From an uncultured Lachnospiraceae bacterium (GTDB lineage: Bacteria; Bacillota; Clostridia; Lachnospirales; Lachnospiraceae): a stretch of 58,432 nucleotides of DNA. The stretch spans positions 1 through 58,432 of the forward strand of contig CANAPP010000016.1 in the NCBI GenBank assembly GCA_947363565.1. Reading direction: 5' to 3'. Position numbers and translations under genes: made by a program. The notes below the pieces were generated by a model. It did no database searches. It was not told the DNA's origin and saw nothing but the letters and a program-made list of their open reading frames with translations. Positions 9,130 through 18,495 of this stretch are shown in pieces (positions within the stretch are counted from its first letter, which is position 1; every line of letters starts with the position of its first letter).

Positions 9130-9603
9130 ATGGAATTTGAACATCTCATTAAATTAATAGAAACCGTATCGGCATCAGCCTTAACCAGCTTCCAGTACGA
9201 AGAAAAAGGCGTAAAGATCAAACTTGGCAAAGAAGTAAAGAATGCAATGCCTGTGGGAAATGCAGTAAGTGCCGATGACAGGAATATCCAGAACACAACT
9301 GTAGTGCAGACCCAGGAGGTAAGCAGCCCGGCGGCGGAGAAGACAGAGGAAAGCAGCACGAAGCCGGAAGGAAAATTAGTCCTTTCTCCTCTGGTAGGGA
9401 CATTTTATACAGCACCCGCCGAGGATGCAGATCCTTTTGTAGCCGTGGGCGATACGGTGAAAAAGGGGCAGACCCTTGCCATCGTGGAAGCGATGAAGCT
9501 AATGAACGAGATTGAGAGCGAGTATGACGGTGTGATCGAAGAAGTTCTGGTAGAGAACGGCAAGCCGGTAGAGTATAACCAGCCTTTGTTCAGATTGAGA
9601 TAA
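9130..9603 (+). CDS. accB: Biotin carboxyl carrier protein of acetyl-CoA carboxylase
   Basis: Carries carboxybiotin between AccC and the carboxyltransferase. The protein has 157 residues from the ATG at 9130; a TTG at 9124 in the same frame is closer to the GAGGAG and could be used instead. An N-terminal region (1-35) is followed by a Ser/Glu/Lys-rich flexible linker (about 36-80) and a biotinyl domain with biotin Lys123 in EAMKLMNEI. It lies between fabF and fabZ, a common Firmicute order. Confidence 0.94.
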   Translation: MEFEHLIKLIETVSASALTSFQYEEKGVKIKLGKEVKNAMPVGNAVSADDRNIQNTTVVQTQEVSSPAAEKTEESSTKPEGKLVLSPLVGTFYTAPAEDADPFVAVGDTVKKGQTLAIVEAMKLMNEIESEYDGVIEEVLVENGKPVEYNQPLFRLR

Positions 9604-9620
9604 GAGAGGTAGCTTTAGAC

Positions 9621-10049
9621 ATGAAGCATTTAGATATTAATGAAATCAAGAAAATCATCCCCCACAGGCATCCCTTCCTGCTGCTCGATTATATCGAAGA
9701 CTACGAGCCGGGACAGTATGCAGTAGGCTACAAATGCGTCTCCTATAGAGAGGAATTTTTCGCAGGACATTTTCCGAAGGAGCCGGTGATGCCGGGAGTG
9801 CTGACGGTGGAGGCATTGGCCCAGGCCGGTGCGGTAGCCATCTTAAGTCAGGAAGAGAACCGGGGGAAGACCGCATATTTTGGCGGAATCAACAAGTGCA
9901 AGTTCAAGGGTAAGATCGTTCCGGGAGACAAAGTGCGCTTAGAGACAAAGATTATCCGGCAGAAAGGACCTGTCGGCATCGGAGAGGCGGTTGCCAGTGT
10001 GGACGGAAAAGTCGTTGTCAGTGCAGAGCTTACATTTATGATTGGATAG
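9621..10049 (+). CDS. fabZ: 3-hydroxyacyl-ACP dehydratase
   Basis: Dehydrates beta-hydroxyacyl-ACP to trans-2-enoyl-ACP. The 142-residue hot-dog-fold protein shows PHRHPFLLLD, the active-site His50 in AGHFPKEPVMPG and Glu64 in LTVEALAQ. No FabA, FabM or FabN isomerase is encoded in the operon, which leaves open how unsaturated chains are made. Confidence 0.95.
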   Translation: MKHLDINEIKKIIPHRHPFLLLDYIEDYEPGQYAVGYKCVSYREEFFAGHFPKEPVMPGVLTVEALAQAGAVAILSQEENRGKTAYFGGINKCKFKGKIVPGDKVRLETKIIRQKGPVGIGEAVASVDGKVVVSAELTFMIG

Positions 10050-10058
10050 GTGACAGAG

Positions 10059-11417
10059 ATGATAAAGAAGATATTAATCGCCAACCGGGGGGAGATTGCG
10101 GTGCGCATCATCCGGGCCTGCCGGGAGATGGGAATTGAGACGGTTGCCGTATATTCAGAGGCTGACAGAGAAGCGCTCCATACGAAGCTTGCAGACGAGG
10201 CGGTCTGTATCGGGCCGGCTCCTTCATCGGAAAGCTACTTAAGCATGGACCGCATTATCAGCGCCACCATCATAACCGGCGCGGATGCTATCCATCCAGG
10301 CTTCGGATTCCTGTCGGAAAACAGCAAATTTGCAGAGCTTTGCGAGCAGTGCAACATCACCTTTATCGGGCCGGACTCCGAGGTGATCGCCCGTCTCGGC
10401 AATAAGCAGGAGGCGAGAAATACGATGGTGGCGGCAGGCGTCCCGGTCATTCCGGGCACGACAGAGCCAATCTACGATGCACAGGCAGGGAAGGAAGCTG
10501 CTGAAAAGATTGGTTATCCGGTCATCGTAAAAGCAGCTCTTGGCGGAGGCGGCAAGGGTATGCGCGTAGCGGATACGCCGGAGGAGTTCGAGTCAAGCTT
10601 TCTGACAGCCCAGAAGGAGACCCAGATGGCTTTCGGGGATAATACCATGTATATCGAACATTTCGTGCAGCATCCAAGACATATTGAGTTTCAGATTTTA
10701 GCAGATTCTTTCGGAAATGTGATCCATCTCGGAGAACGTGACTGTTCTGTGCAGAGAAATCATCAGAAAATGATCGAAGAATCTCCGTCCGCAGCGCTTA
10801 ATGAGGAACTTCGAAAGAGAATGGGCGAAGCGGCAGTAAAGGCTGCCAAGGCGGCCGGATATGTCAATGCGGGAACCATCGAATTTCTGCTCGAGAAGAA
10901 TAACAACTTTTATTTTATGGAGATGAATACCCGGATTCAGGTAGAGCATCCCGTGACGGAATGGGTAACCGGAATTGATTTGATTAAAGAGCAGATCCGG
11001 ATCGCTTCCGGGAAAAAGCTTTCTTACTCACAGGAGGATGTGCATCTTACCGGACATTCCATCGAGTGCCGGATCAATGCGGAGAACCCGGCGAAAGGAT
11101 TCAGGCCTTCACCCGGAACGGTAAAAGATATGTATCTTCCAGGCGGTAAGGGCATACGGATTGACTCTGCTATCTACAGTGGTTATACGATTCCGCCCTA
11201 TTATGATTCCATGGTGGCGAAGCTTATCGTCTGGGCGAAGAACCGTAAGGAAGCAATCGCGAAGATGCGCAGCGCCCTGGGGGAGATCATTATCGAAGGA
11301 ATCGATACGAATGTGGATTACCAGTATGAGATTTTGAATCATCCGGATTATATCGCCGGAGATATTGATATAGAATTTATCGAAAAATTAGGAACAGCCG
11401 AAGGTGAAAATGTATGA
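10059..11417 (+). CDS. accC: Biotin carboxylase subunit of acetyl-CoA carboxylase
   Basis: ATP-dependent carboxylation of the biotin on AccB. The protein has 452 residues from the ATG at 10059, preceded by a weak GGTGA; a GTG at 10050 directly abuts the fabZ stop. The start [16 protein letters not shown], the ATP-grasp glycine loop [24 protein letters not shown], and the catalytic [14 protein letters not shown] segment are all present. It overlaps the start of accDA by 4 nt (ATGA). Confidence 0.95.
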   Translation: MIKKILIANRGEIAVRIIRACREMGIETVAVYSEADREALHTKLADEAVCIGPAPSSESYLSMDRIISATIITGADAIHPGFGFLSENSKFAELCEQCNITFIGPDSEVIARLGNKQEARNTMVAAGVPVIPGTTEPIYDAQAGKEAAEKIGYPVIVKAALGGGGKGMRVADTPEEFESSFLTAQKETQMAFGDNTMYIEHFVQHPRHIEFQILADSFGNVIHLGERDCSVQRNHQKMIEESPSAALNEELRKRMGEAAVKAAKAAGYVNAGTIEFLLEKNNNFYFMEMNTRIQVEHPVTEWVTGIDLIKEQIRIASGKKLSYSQEDVHLTGHSIECRINAENPAKGFRPSPGTVKDMYLPGGKGIRIDSAIYSGYTIPPYYDSMVAKLIVWAKNRKEAIAKMRSALGEIIIEGIDTNVDYQYEILNHPDYIAGDIDIEFIEKLGTAEGENV

Positions 11418-13195
11418 AGCTGGATAATATGTTCAAGAAGACGAAATATTCTACACTGAGAAGAAGTGAATACAAAGCGGAGACCGCCCGCCCGGAGGTT
11501 CCCGAGGGACTTCTTCGGAAATGCAACAAATGCGGGGCGGCCATCATTGCAGAGGATGTAAAAAAGGATGCCTATATCTGTCCGAAGTGCGGCGGGTATT
11601 TCCGTATGCATGCATACCGCCGGATAGAGTTTGTGGCGGATGAAGGAACTTTTGAGGAGTGGGACAAAAGCCTTGAGACAAAGAATCCCCTGGAATATAA
11701 AGGTTACCCGGAGAAGCTTCAGGGACTTAAAGAAAAGACCGGGCTTGATGAGGCGGTGATTACCGGAAAAGCAAAGATTGACGGCACAGAGACGGTAATC
11801 GGTGTCTGTGACGGCAGATTTCTCATGGCCAGCATGGGCGAAGTAGTCGGAGAGAAGATCGCGCGGGCGGTGGAGCGGGCGACAAAAGAGCGGCTGCCGG
11901 TAATCCTCTTTGCCTGCTCCGGCGGGGCGAGGATGCAGGAAGGGATCACTTCTCTTATGCAGATGGCGAAGACTTCCGCGGCTTTAAAGCGCCACAGCGA
12001 TGCAGGACTTCTCTATATCAGCGTTCTTACCGACCCTACGACAGGCGGGGTGACGGCAAGCTTTGCCATGCTTGGGGATATTATCCTTGCGGAACCAAAA
12101 GCGCTGATCGGATTTGCCGGGCCGCGGGTAATCGAGCAGACCATCGGGCAGAAGCTTCCCAAGGGCTTCCAGCGGTCAGAATTCTTGCTGGAGCACGGTT
12201 TCCTTGATGGGATTGTGGAGAGAAGCGAGCTTAAGGAAACGCTGGCGAATCTTCTTAAGCTTCATGCAGAGAAGGAACTTTTGAAAGAAGGCAGAGAGCA
12301 GGCGGCAGACGGAGAAGTTCATGCAGGCAGTGGGATCGCAGGCAGCCCGGATGGGGATACAGCGTCAGACGGCAGATTCACTGGCAATGTCAGCCATAGT
12401 AAGGCGGCAGAGCATCTTTCTGCCTGGGACCGGGTGATGCTTTCCCGTATGCAGGACCGCCCGGTGGGAAGTGATTATATCGAAAGTTTATTTACGGATT
12501 TTGTGGAACTTCACGGAGACCGCCTCTTTAAGGACGACCGGGCAGTAATCGGCGGCGTGGCAAGATTTGACGGTGTGCCGGTCACAGTGATCGCCCAGGC
12601 GAAGGGGACCAATACAAAGGAGAATATCGAGCGGAACTTCGGTATGCCGTCTCCGGAAGGCTACCGCAAGGCGCTGCGATTGATGAAGCAGGCTGAGAAG
12701 TTCCATCGGCCGGTCATCTGTTTTGTGGATACTCCCGGCGCATTCTGCGGCTTAGAGGCAGAGGAGCGGGGACAGGGGGAAGCTATCGCCAGAAATATCT
12801 ATGAGATGTCTGCCCTTAGGGTTCCGGTGCTCTCCGTCATTATCGGAGAAGGCGGCAGCGGCGGCGCGTTAGCTATGGCGACGGCGGATGAAGTGTGGAT
12901 GTTAGAAAATTCCGTATATTCCATTCTATCTCCGGAAGGCTTTGCAAGTATCCTCTGGAAAGACAGCAGCAAGGCAAAAGAGGCGGCAGAGGTGATGAAG
13001 CTGACAGCAAAAGACCTCTGTAAACTGGGAATCGTGGAGAAGGTATTTGAAGAGCCGCAGGATTTTTCGGCGGAGAACTTCGGGCAAGTCATCCGTCCTT
13101 TGCGAGAAGAGATTACAAGATTTCTTGCAGAATATGGAAGGATGAGTGAAGAGGAGCTTACGGAATACCGTTATATGCGCTTCCGTAATCTGTAA
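11414..13195 (+). CDS. accDA: Fused acetyl-CoA carboxylase carboxyltransferase (AccD-AccA)
   Basis: Transfers the carboxyl group from biotin to acetyl-CoA to make malonyl-CoA. In many bacteria AccD (beta) and AccA (alpha) are separate; here one 593-residue frame contains both. Residues 1 to about 290 are AccD, with the four-Cys zinc finger at Cys37, Cys40, Cys56 and Cys59 and the GGARMQEG loop. A Gly/Ala/Asp-rich linker spans about 295-335. The AccA part begins near [15 protein letters not shown] and carries [10 protein letters not shown]. The frame is continuous with no internal stop. The fusion would enforce 1:1 stoichiometry. Confidence 0.93.
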   Translation: MKLDNMFKKTKYSTLRRSEYKAETARPEVPEGLLRKCNKCGAAIIAEDVKKDAYICPKCGGYFRMHAYRRIEFVADEGTFEEWDKSLETKNPLEYKGYPEKLQGLKEKTGLDEAVITGKAKIDGTETVIGVCDGRFLMASMGEVVGEKIARAVERATKERLPVILFACSGGARMQEGITSLMQMAKTSAALKRHSDAGLLYISVLTDPTTGGVTASFAMLGDIILAEPKALIGFAGPRVIEQTIGQKLPKGFQRSEFLLEHGFLDGIVERSELKETLANLLKLHAEKELLKEGREQAADGEVHAGSGIAGSPDGDTASDGRFTGNVSHSKAAEHLSAWDRVMLSRMQDRPVGSDYIESLFTDFVELHGDRLFKDDRAVIGGVARFDGVPVTVIAQAKGTNTKENIERNFGMPSPEGYRKALRLMKQAEKFHRPVICFVDTPGAFCGLEAEERGQGEAIARNIYEMSALRVPVLSVIIGEGGSGGALAMATADEVWMLENSVYSILSPEGFASILWKDSSKAKEAAEVMKLTAKDLCKLGIVEKVFEEPQDFSAENFGQVIRPLREEITRFLAEYGRMSEEELTEYRYMRFRNL

Positions 13196-13224
13196 CTGTA
13201 GGTATCAAGCAGGAGAAAAATAGA

Positions 13225-14286
13225 ATGAAACCACTGAAAATGGGAAATATAGAAGCAAAAGTGCCAATTATTCAAGGCGGTATGGGAATCGGGATCAGTC
13301 TGGGAGGCCTTGCGGGGGCAGTTGCTTTGGAGGGCGGCATAGGGATCATCTCTGCCGCCCAGATTGGTTATCGGGAGCCGGACTTTGATACGGATACAAA
13401 GGAGGCCAACTTAAGAGCCATAAAAAAGGAATATGAGAAAGCAAGGAATATTGCGCCGGAAGGTGTCATTGGCTTCAACTTGATGGTAGCCATGCGCCAT
13501 TATGAAGATTATGTGCGCGCGGCGGTAGAGACAGGGGCAGACCTTATCGTATCCGGCGCAGGGCTTCCTGTTGACCTTCCGGGACTCGTCGGGGAGGCTG
13601 ACGTGAAGCTTGCACCCATCGTCTCCACGGAGAAATCAGCAAAAGTCATCTTAAAATACTGGGATAAAAAGTATAAGCGGGTTCCGGATCTGCTTGTCAT
13701 CGAGGGCCCTCATGCCGGAGGCCATCTCGGCTTTGCCAGGGAGAAGCTGACAGAGTTTGATGATTTTTCGGTGTACGCAAAGGAAGTGGAGAAGGTCCTT
13801 GCCGTGGCAAAGGATTACGAAGAGCAATACGGAAAAAAGATACCCGCAGCCCTTGGCGGCGGTATCGATACACCGGAGGCGGCAAGGGATGCGTTTTTAT
13901 TGGGCGTGGACGCGGTACAGGTGGCGACAAGATTCGTGACCACTGAGGAGTGCGATGCGGATAACCGCTATAAAAATGCTTACCTTGAAGCGAAAAAAGA
14001 AGACATCATCATCGTGAAAAGCCCGGTGGGGATGCCGGGGCGTGCCATCAATAACGACTTGATCAGGCGGGTGGCGGCCGGGGAGCGGATTCCCCACAGT
14101 CCATGCCACCGGTGCCTGCACCGCTGTAATCCGGCGCAGATTCCCTACTGCATCACAGACGCGCTGATCCATGCGGCAAAGGGTGAGCTTGAGGATGCGT
14201 TACTGTTCTGCGGAGCCAACGCATACAAAGCGGACAGGATAGAGACGGTGAAGGAAGTCATGGATGATTTGAAAAAATTGTTGTAA
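13225..14286 (+). CDS. Second FabK/nitronate-monooxygenase-like flavoprotein with Cys cluster
   Basis: A 353-residue FMN TIM-barrel protein related to the fabK product, beginning with VPIIQGGMGIGIS and containing IEGPHAGGHLG and ALGGGIDTPEAA. It differs from FabK by a C-terminal motif CHRCLHRCNPAQIPYC (Cys pattern x2, x3, x7), which could bind an Fe-S cluster or zinc. It follows accDA by 29 nt and precedes the regulator, so a fatty-acid-related role is likely. Possibilities are a second enoyl reductase, a double-bond-forming isomerase, or a nitronate monooxygenase. Exact chemistry cannot be read from the sequence. Confidence 0.7.
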   Translation: MKPLKMGNIEAKVPIIQGGMGIGISLGGLAGAVALEGGIGIISAAQIGYREPDFDTDTKEANLRAIKKEYEKARNIAPEGVIGFNLMVAMRHYEDYVRAAVETGADLIVSGAGLPVDLPGLVGEADVKLAPIVSTEKSAKVILKYWDKKYKRVPDLLVIEGPHAGGHLGFAREKLTEFDDFSVYAKEVEKVLAVAKDYEEQYGKKIPAALGGGIDTPEAARDAFLLGVDAVQVATRFVTTEECDADNRYKNAYLEAKKEDIIIVKSPVGMPGRAINNDLIRRVAAGERIPHSPCHRCLHRCNPAQIPYCITDALIHAAKGELEDALLFCGANAYKADRIETVKEVMDDLKKLL

Positions 14287-14323
14287 AATTTCGAAAATGA
14301 TAGGAATTTGCAAAAAAGATGAT

Positions 14324-14339
14324 ATACTATCTATAGTAT
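14324..14339 (+). promoter_or_regulatory. Inverted repeat before the fabT-like gene
   Basis: ATACTA-TCTA-TAGTAT is a 6-4-6 inverted repeat 50 nt before the MarR gene and contains a TATACT that could be a -10 box. No good -35 was found at the right spacing and the TTTGA-N3-TCAAA operator is absent, so an internal promoter is only tentative. Confidence 0.3.
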
Positions 14340-14389
14340 GACTTGACTTACGTTGTACCAGGGCATAAGTAAGATGAAAGGATAGCGGT

Positions 14390-14839
14390 ATGGATAACGC
14401 ATATAAGAAGATTAATTTCATTTTGGTAAATCTGATCAATGAAATCTGGGATCTGGAAGGAAAAGCAATTATCACAGAGGATTTCAAGGATATTACGAAT
14501 AATGATATGCATGTCATCGAGGCCATCGGGCTTGGTGAGGGACACAACATGTCCTTTATCGCGAAACGGCTGGGTATCACGGTCGGGTCGCTGACTACAG
14601 CCATGAACAGCCTTGTGCGGAAAAAATATGTGCAGCGCTATCGGAGCGAAGAGGATCGGAGAGTGGTGTATGTCAAGCTGACAGAAAAAGGGGTGAAGGC
14701 ATACAATCATCACGCAGATTATCATCATAAGATGACGATGGCAATCCGTGAGAGACTTGATGAGGAAGAACTGCCTGTCCTTTTTAAGACACTGGATGCC
14801 CTGACGATATTTTTCAAAGAATACAGTGAGCAAAGTTAA
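14390..14839 (+). CDS. fabT: MarR-family regulator, FabT-like
   Basis: A 149-residue winged-helix regulator. MSFIAKRLGITVGSLTTAM is the recognition region, followed by the wing SEEDRRVVYVKLTEKG, a classic MarR DRR motif. Its place at the end of a FabK-type operon and the two FabT-like palindromes at the operon promoter support FabT, which in other Firmicutes represses fab genes when bound to acyl-ACP. In streptococci fabT usually lies early in the operon; here it is last. Confidence 0.8.
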   Translation: MDNAYKKINFILVNLINEIWDLEGKAIITEDFKDITNNDMHVIEAIGLGEGHNMSFIAKRLGITVGSLTTAMNSLVRKKYVQRYRSEEDRRVVYVKLTEKGVKAYNHHADYHHKMTMAIRERLDEEELPVLFKTLDALTIFFKEYSEQS

Positions 14840-14871
14840 AAGGATGACAGATGGGCAGGAGGCGGAAAGTG

Positions 14872-15597
14872 ATGTATGAGCAGGAAGTAAAGCGTTTGCA
14901 GGAGATGATTGACGACAGTGAGAGGATCGTGTTTTTCGGAGGGGCCGGAGTGTCTACGGAGAGTGATATCCCGGATTTTCGGAGTGCGGACGGGATTTAT
15001 CAGCAGAAGTATAAGTATTCCCCGGAGCAGATCGTAAGCCATACGTTTTTTGTACATAGGACGGAGAGCTTCTATGAGTTCTATAAAGAAAAGATGATGT
15101 TCCTTGATGCAAAGCCCAATGCGGCCCATAAAAAGCTTGCCGAACTAGAGGAAGCGGGAAAACTTACGGCGGTGATCACGCAGAATATCGACGGGCTCCA
15201 TCAGGCGGCAGGGAGTAAGAATGTGCTGGAGCTGCACGGAAGTATCCACCGCAATTACTGCCAAAGCTGCAGAAAATTTTATGATGCTGCATATGTGAAG
15301 GAGAGCGACGGGATCCCGAAGTGCTCCTGCGGCGGGATCATTAAGCCGGATGTGGTACTCTATGAGGAGGGACTGGATTCGGATGTGATCAGTAAGAGTA
15401 TAAAGGCCATCAGCGAGGCGGATATGCTGATCATCGGCGGCACCTCGCTGGTCGTGTATCCGGCGGCCGGGTTTATCGATTATTTCCGGGGGAAACATCT
15501 CGTTGTGATCAATAAGAGCGCAACGGCAAGAGAAGTGGGCGCGGAGCTTTCCATATCAGCGCCGATTGGTGAGATTATGGGAAGGATAAGTGTATGA
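14872..15597 (+). CDS. cobB: Sirtuin-type NAD-dependent protein deacylase
   Basis: Removes acyl groups from protein lysines with NAD+. I chose the ATG at 14872 because AGGAGG lies 9 nt upstream; an ATG at 14851 is possible. The 241-residue protein shows GGAGVSTESDIPDFRS, QNIDGLH, catalytic His in ELHGS, and a structural zinc site CQSC...CSCGG. This is the class U type common in Firmicutes. It follows fabT closely, and coupling to acyl metabolism is only an inference. It overlaps the next gene by 4 nt. Confidence 0.92.
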   Translation: MYEQEVKRLQEMIDDSERIVFFGGAGVSTESDIPDFRSADGIYQQKYKYSPEQIVSHTFFVHRTESFYEFYKEKMMFLDAKPNAAHKKLAELEEAGKLTAVITQNIDGLHQAAGSKNVLELHGSIHRNYCQSCRKFYDAAYVKESDGIPKCSCGGIIKPDVVLYEEGLDSDVISKSIKAISEADMLIIGGTSLVVYPAAGFIDYFRGKHLVVINKSATAREVGAELSISAPIGEIMGRISV

Positions 15598-16562
15598 CTC
15601 GGAGGAAGAAAAAATTAAAGCCCTATCATGGTATCATTCTCCTTATTTTGGCGGCGGTGGATATCTTTTTTGCGGGAGACTATCTTGTGCGGCAGTTCGG
15701 TTATTACGGCACATTGTTTGCCGAGCTGATCCTGCTCTTCCTGTCGGTGGGTGTGGTATTTGTATTCGGCGGCGATTTAAAGAAGGTATTTCCCATTCGT
15801 CGGCCGAAGGCGCATCAGGTGTTCGGAACGCTGGTGCTGTGGTTCGGCACACTTTTGACGACGATGATTGTTACAATGGTGATCATGATTTTCTTTCCAA
15901 AAGAAATGACAGAGGTGAGCGAGGGAATCAGCAGTTCGATAATGCATATTCCCTTTCTCGCCGCATTTGTCGTTGTAGCGGTATCCCCGGCAATTTGCGA
16001 AGAGGCGGTATTCCGGGGAGTGTTTTTTAACAGCCTTTTTAAGCCAGAGCGCAGTAAATGGTTTACGATCCTTGTTACCGCAGCGGTGTTCGGGGCATTT
16101 CACGGCAGCATCTGGCGCTTTTTCCCTACGTTTTTCTTAGGAATCGCTATGGGCTACGTGCTGATGGAGACGGGGAATATGTTTTACAATGTGCTTTTAC
16201 ACGGCGTCAATAATTTCTTTTCGCTCTTTGCCGCCTGGATGCTAAAATTCATGACCGGTGCGGAAGGGACGTATGGCGCGGATGATGTGGGGAGATTAAT
16301 GGAGCAGAGTGATGCACTCCTTCAGATGCCTGTTTATTTGCTGGGGCAGTATCTGACTTTTTATGGCGGCAGCGGTTTGGTTCTTATTTATTTGGGCGAT
16401 TATCTTATCCATAAAGGGCAGCCGGGTTATGATAAAGGGTTGTTCCCGAAGGAGAAACGGCGGACGCTTTTTGTGCTCGTGACGGTAAGCGTAGCCTGTG
16501 CGGTGATTGGGATTGTGCTGATGGCGGCCGGGATTGCAACGAAGGGGAGGAGTGGTCTGTGA
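15594..16562 (+). CDS. CPBP-family intramembrane glutamic protease
   Basis: A 322-residue polytopic membrane protein with about eight hydrophobic segments. The CPBP (Abi/CAAX-protease-like) signature is complete: SPAICEEAVFRG gives the EExxxR motif, AFHGSIWRFFPTFFLG the FxxxH-type second motif, and LLHGVNNFF the third. Such proteins cleave within membranes or take part in bacteriocin self-immunity; the substrate here is unknown. It is translationally coupled to the upstream sirtuin and abuts the downstream antitoxin. Confidence 0.87.
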   Translation: MTRRKKKLKPYHGIILLILAAVDIFFAGDYLVRQFGYYGTLFAELILLFLSVGVVFVFGGDLKKVFPIRRPKAHQVFGTLVLWFGTLLTTMIVTMVIMIFFPKEMTEVSEGISSSIMHIPFLAAFVVVAVSPAICEEAVFRGVFFNSLFKPERSKWFTILVTAAVFGAFHGSIWRFFPTFFLGIAMGYVLMETGNMFYNVLLHGVNNFFSLFAAWMLKFMTGAEGTYGADDVGRLMEQSDALLQMPVYLLGQYLTFYGGSGLVLIYLGDYLIHKGQPGYDKGLFPKEKRRTLFVLVTVSVACAVIGIVLMAAGIATKGRSGL

Positions 16563-16810
16563 TGGATGAAGAATTGAAAAAGAATATGGAACAAACATGT
16601 CAAGAACTGGGAATGAATATGACTACTGCCATTACAATATTTGCAAAGAAACTGACAAGAGAAAAAAGGAATCCATTTGAAGTATCTATCGACCCGTTTT
16701 ATTCTGAAAGCAACATGGAACATTTGCGTAGAGGAGTGGAGGCGCTCAATGCCGGAAAGGGTGTAGAGCATGATATTATCGAGGTAGCGAATGAAGAAAA
16801 TCTGGTTTGA
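16562..16810 (+). CDS. RelB/DinJ-family antitoxin
   Basis: An 82-residue protein with an N-terminal ribbon-helix-helix resembling RelB/DinJ (CQELGMNMTTAITIFAKKLTREKRNPFEV). The C-terminal half, normally the toxin-binding tail, contains GVEALNAGKGVEHDIIEV. It starts as the CPBP gene ends. A 17-codon start of a YoeB-like toxin overlaps its end, so the antitoxin seems to have lost its partner. Confidence 0.8.
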   Translation: MDEELKKNMEQTCQELGMNMTTAITIFAKKLTREKRNPFEVSIDPFYSESNMEHLRRGVEALNAGKGVEHDIIEVANEENLV

Positions 16811-16844
16811 TGAGGCATTGTGTGATAGAGATTGTATCCTGTAA
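16791..16844 (+). pseudogene. Remnant of a YoeB/RelE-like toxin gene
   Basis: An ATG overlapping the antitoxin's last 20 nt opens a 17-codon frame reading MKKIWFDEALCDRDCIL before TAA. The first nine residues match the start of YoeB-type mRNA interferases (MKKIWFDEAW...). The rest of the roughly 85-residue toxin is missing and is replaced by a terminator. This is a decayed toxin-antitoxin pair. Confidence 0.6.
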
Positions 16845-16860
16845 AGGGCATTATAAATAG

Positions 16861-16906
16861 AAAACCCTGTCTACTGCTCCTGGGATTTAGGGTGAGACAG
16901 GGTTTT
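16861..16906. terminator. Bidirectional terminator between the antitoxin and hydF
   Basis: AAAACCCTGTCT (16861-16872) and AGACAGGGTTTT (16895-16906) form a 12-bp stem, with T-rich tails on both strands (TTTTCTT on plus, TTTTCTATTT on minus). It separates two converging operons. Confidence 0.85.
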
Positions 16907-16930
16907 CTTGAGGCTGTAATGAGTTGTCAT

Positions 16931-18193
16931 TTAGTCAGCCATGGGTGTTTTCAATAAAGCTGTTTCAAATACTTCAAGACTTCTTTCTAATATCCCATTC
17001 ATATACGCAATCGCAGTTCCGTAATTCGTCATAGGCATCCCAGCATCTTCGGCACATTTCATCCGGTATTTCATCTCCCGCTCATTAAGCGTGCATCCGC
17101 CGCAGTGGATAATGAGGCGGTACTTGTCTAATTCCAGCGGAAATTCCGTCCCGCTGGTAAATTCAAAGTTCAGCTCTTTCCCTGTAAAATCTTTCAGCCA
17201 GTTCGGCAGCTTGACTGTGCCGATATCGTCACACTGACGGTGGTGGGTACACCCCTCGGAGATAAGGACAGTGTCGTCGTCCTTAAGGCTGTCAATAAAT
17301 CTTGCACCCCTTACCAGCAGCTCAAGGTTTCCCTTATATCTTGCGAATAAGATAGAGAAGGAAGTCAGGGGAATATTTTCCGGAACAATCCGTGCTACCG
17401 TTTTAAACGCTTGGCTGTCCGTGATAACAAGAGAGGGCGGATTTTCAAGCTTTTTCAGAGTTTTCGCAAGTTCTGTCTCGCGCACTACAACAGAGACCGC
17501 GCCAGCCTCCAAAAGATCTCGTATAGTCTGCTGCTGCGGCAGGATCAGCCGTCCCTTGGGAGCCGCTTTGTCAATCGGAACTACAAGAACGACAAAATCC
17601 AAAGGCGAGACCAGGTCACGGACAATATGCCGTTCAGACTCGCCTGAGGGAATAAGACGCGCGATGCGTTCTCTAAGCTCATGAATCTGCGCTTTATCAA
17701 AAGCACTGACCCACAGGAGATCTTTACCGCCGATGCCAAGCTCCGCCAGGTGATTTTCTACATTCTCATCTTTGATGAAAGAACCACTGTCGTCTAAAAG
17801 AAGGTCAGACTTATTAAACACAACCAGATAAGGAATCTCCTTCTCCCTAATCCTTTCCAGAATCTTCGCATCATCCTCCGTCATTCCGGCAGACCCGTCC
17901 ACAACCAGCAGGGCGATATCCGTCTTATTTAATATCTGGTAAGCCTTCTGCACCCGAAGTCTCCCAAGCTCCCCCTCGTCATCCAGTCCCGGCGTATCAA
18001 TCATCACCACAGGTCCCAGCGGCAGCAGCTCCATAGCTTTTAACACAGGGTCAGTCGTCGTTCCTTTTTTTTCGGACACAATCGCCAAATCTTGCCCCGT
18101 CAGCGCATTGATCAGACTGGATTTCCCCGCATTGCGCCTCCCGAATATCCCAATATGAACCCGCTCTGCGGCAGGCGTACTATTCAAATTCAT
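16931..18193 (-). CDS. hydF: [FeFe]-hydrogenase maturation GTPase HydF
   Basis: Scaffold GTPase on which the 2Fe subcluster of [FeFe]-hydrogenase is assembled before transfer to HydA. The start ATG at 18193 has GGGGAGGAG 7 nt upstream; longer in-frame starts reach 18223. The 420-residue protein has P-loop GRRNAGKSSLINAL, DTPG and NKSD GTPase motifs. The C-terminal cluster-binding residues CTHH and HCGGC are visible. It is the last gene of a minus-strand E-G-F set; no hydA lies in the window. Confidence 0.95.
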   Translation of the reverse strand: MNLNSTPAAERVHIGIFGRRNAGKSSLINALTGQDLAIVSEKKGTTTDPVLKAMELLPLGPVVMIDTPGLDDEGELGRLRVQKAYQILNKTDIALLVVDGSAGMTEDDAKILERIREKEIPYLVVFNKSDLLLDDSGSFIKDENVENHLAELGIGGKDLLWVSAFDKAQIHELRERIARLIPSGESERHIVRDLVSPLDFVVLVVPIDKAAPKGRLILPQQQTIRDLLEAGAVSVVVRETELAKTLKKLENPPSLVITDSQAFKTVARIVPENIPLTSFSILFARYKGNLELLVRGARFIDSLKDDDTVLISEGCTHHRQCDDIGTVKLPNWLKDFTGKELNFEFTSGTEFPLELDKYRLIIHCGGCTLNEREMKYRMKCAEDAGMPMTNYGTAIAYMNGILERSLEVFETALLKTPMAD

Positions 18194-18329
18194 AACAAAA
18201 CTCCTCCCCATATACAAACACATAATTAAAATTTAATGGATGAAATCTCCAGTCCCACAAGAACACAAATTAAACAAGTCAAGGCAGTATCCCATCGCCG
18301 TCCAATTTATAGTTTGACCAAAGCGCTCA

Positions 18330-18464
18330 GCGCCGGCAGCGGCATATTCCAAAGGAACCCTTCAAAAAGCGTCAGCACTTAGCGAGGTTTTTCACGAGCT
18401 TAGTATCTGCTACGCTTTTTGCGGAGCGCAAGCGTGGTGACGTGGAATATGCCGCTGCCGGCGC
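18330..18464. repeat. 135-nt nested palindromic element between hydG and hydF
   Basis: Outer arms 18330-18351 and 18443-18464 are perfect 22-bp inverted repeats (left arm begins GCGCCGGCAGCGGCATATTC). Inside, AAAAAGCGT (18364-18372) pairs with ACGCTTTTT (18412-18420), and further partial pairing (CACTTAGCG / CGAGCTTAGT) extends the hairpin. The 18194-18495 gap holds no gene. The shape suggests a REP/MITE-like non-autonomous element or a structured intercistronic RNA. No second copy was noticed in this window. Confidence 0.7.
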
Positions 18465-18495
18465 GTCCGCACTAGAAAACTCATAAACACCCTCT

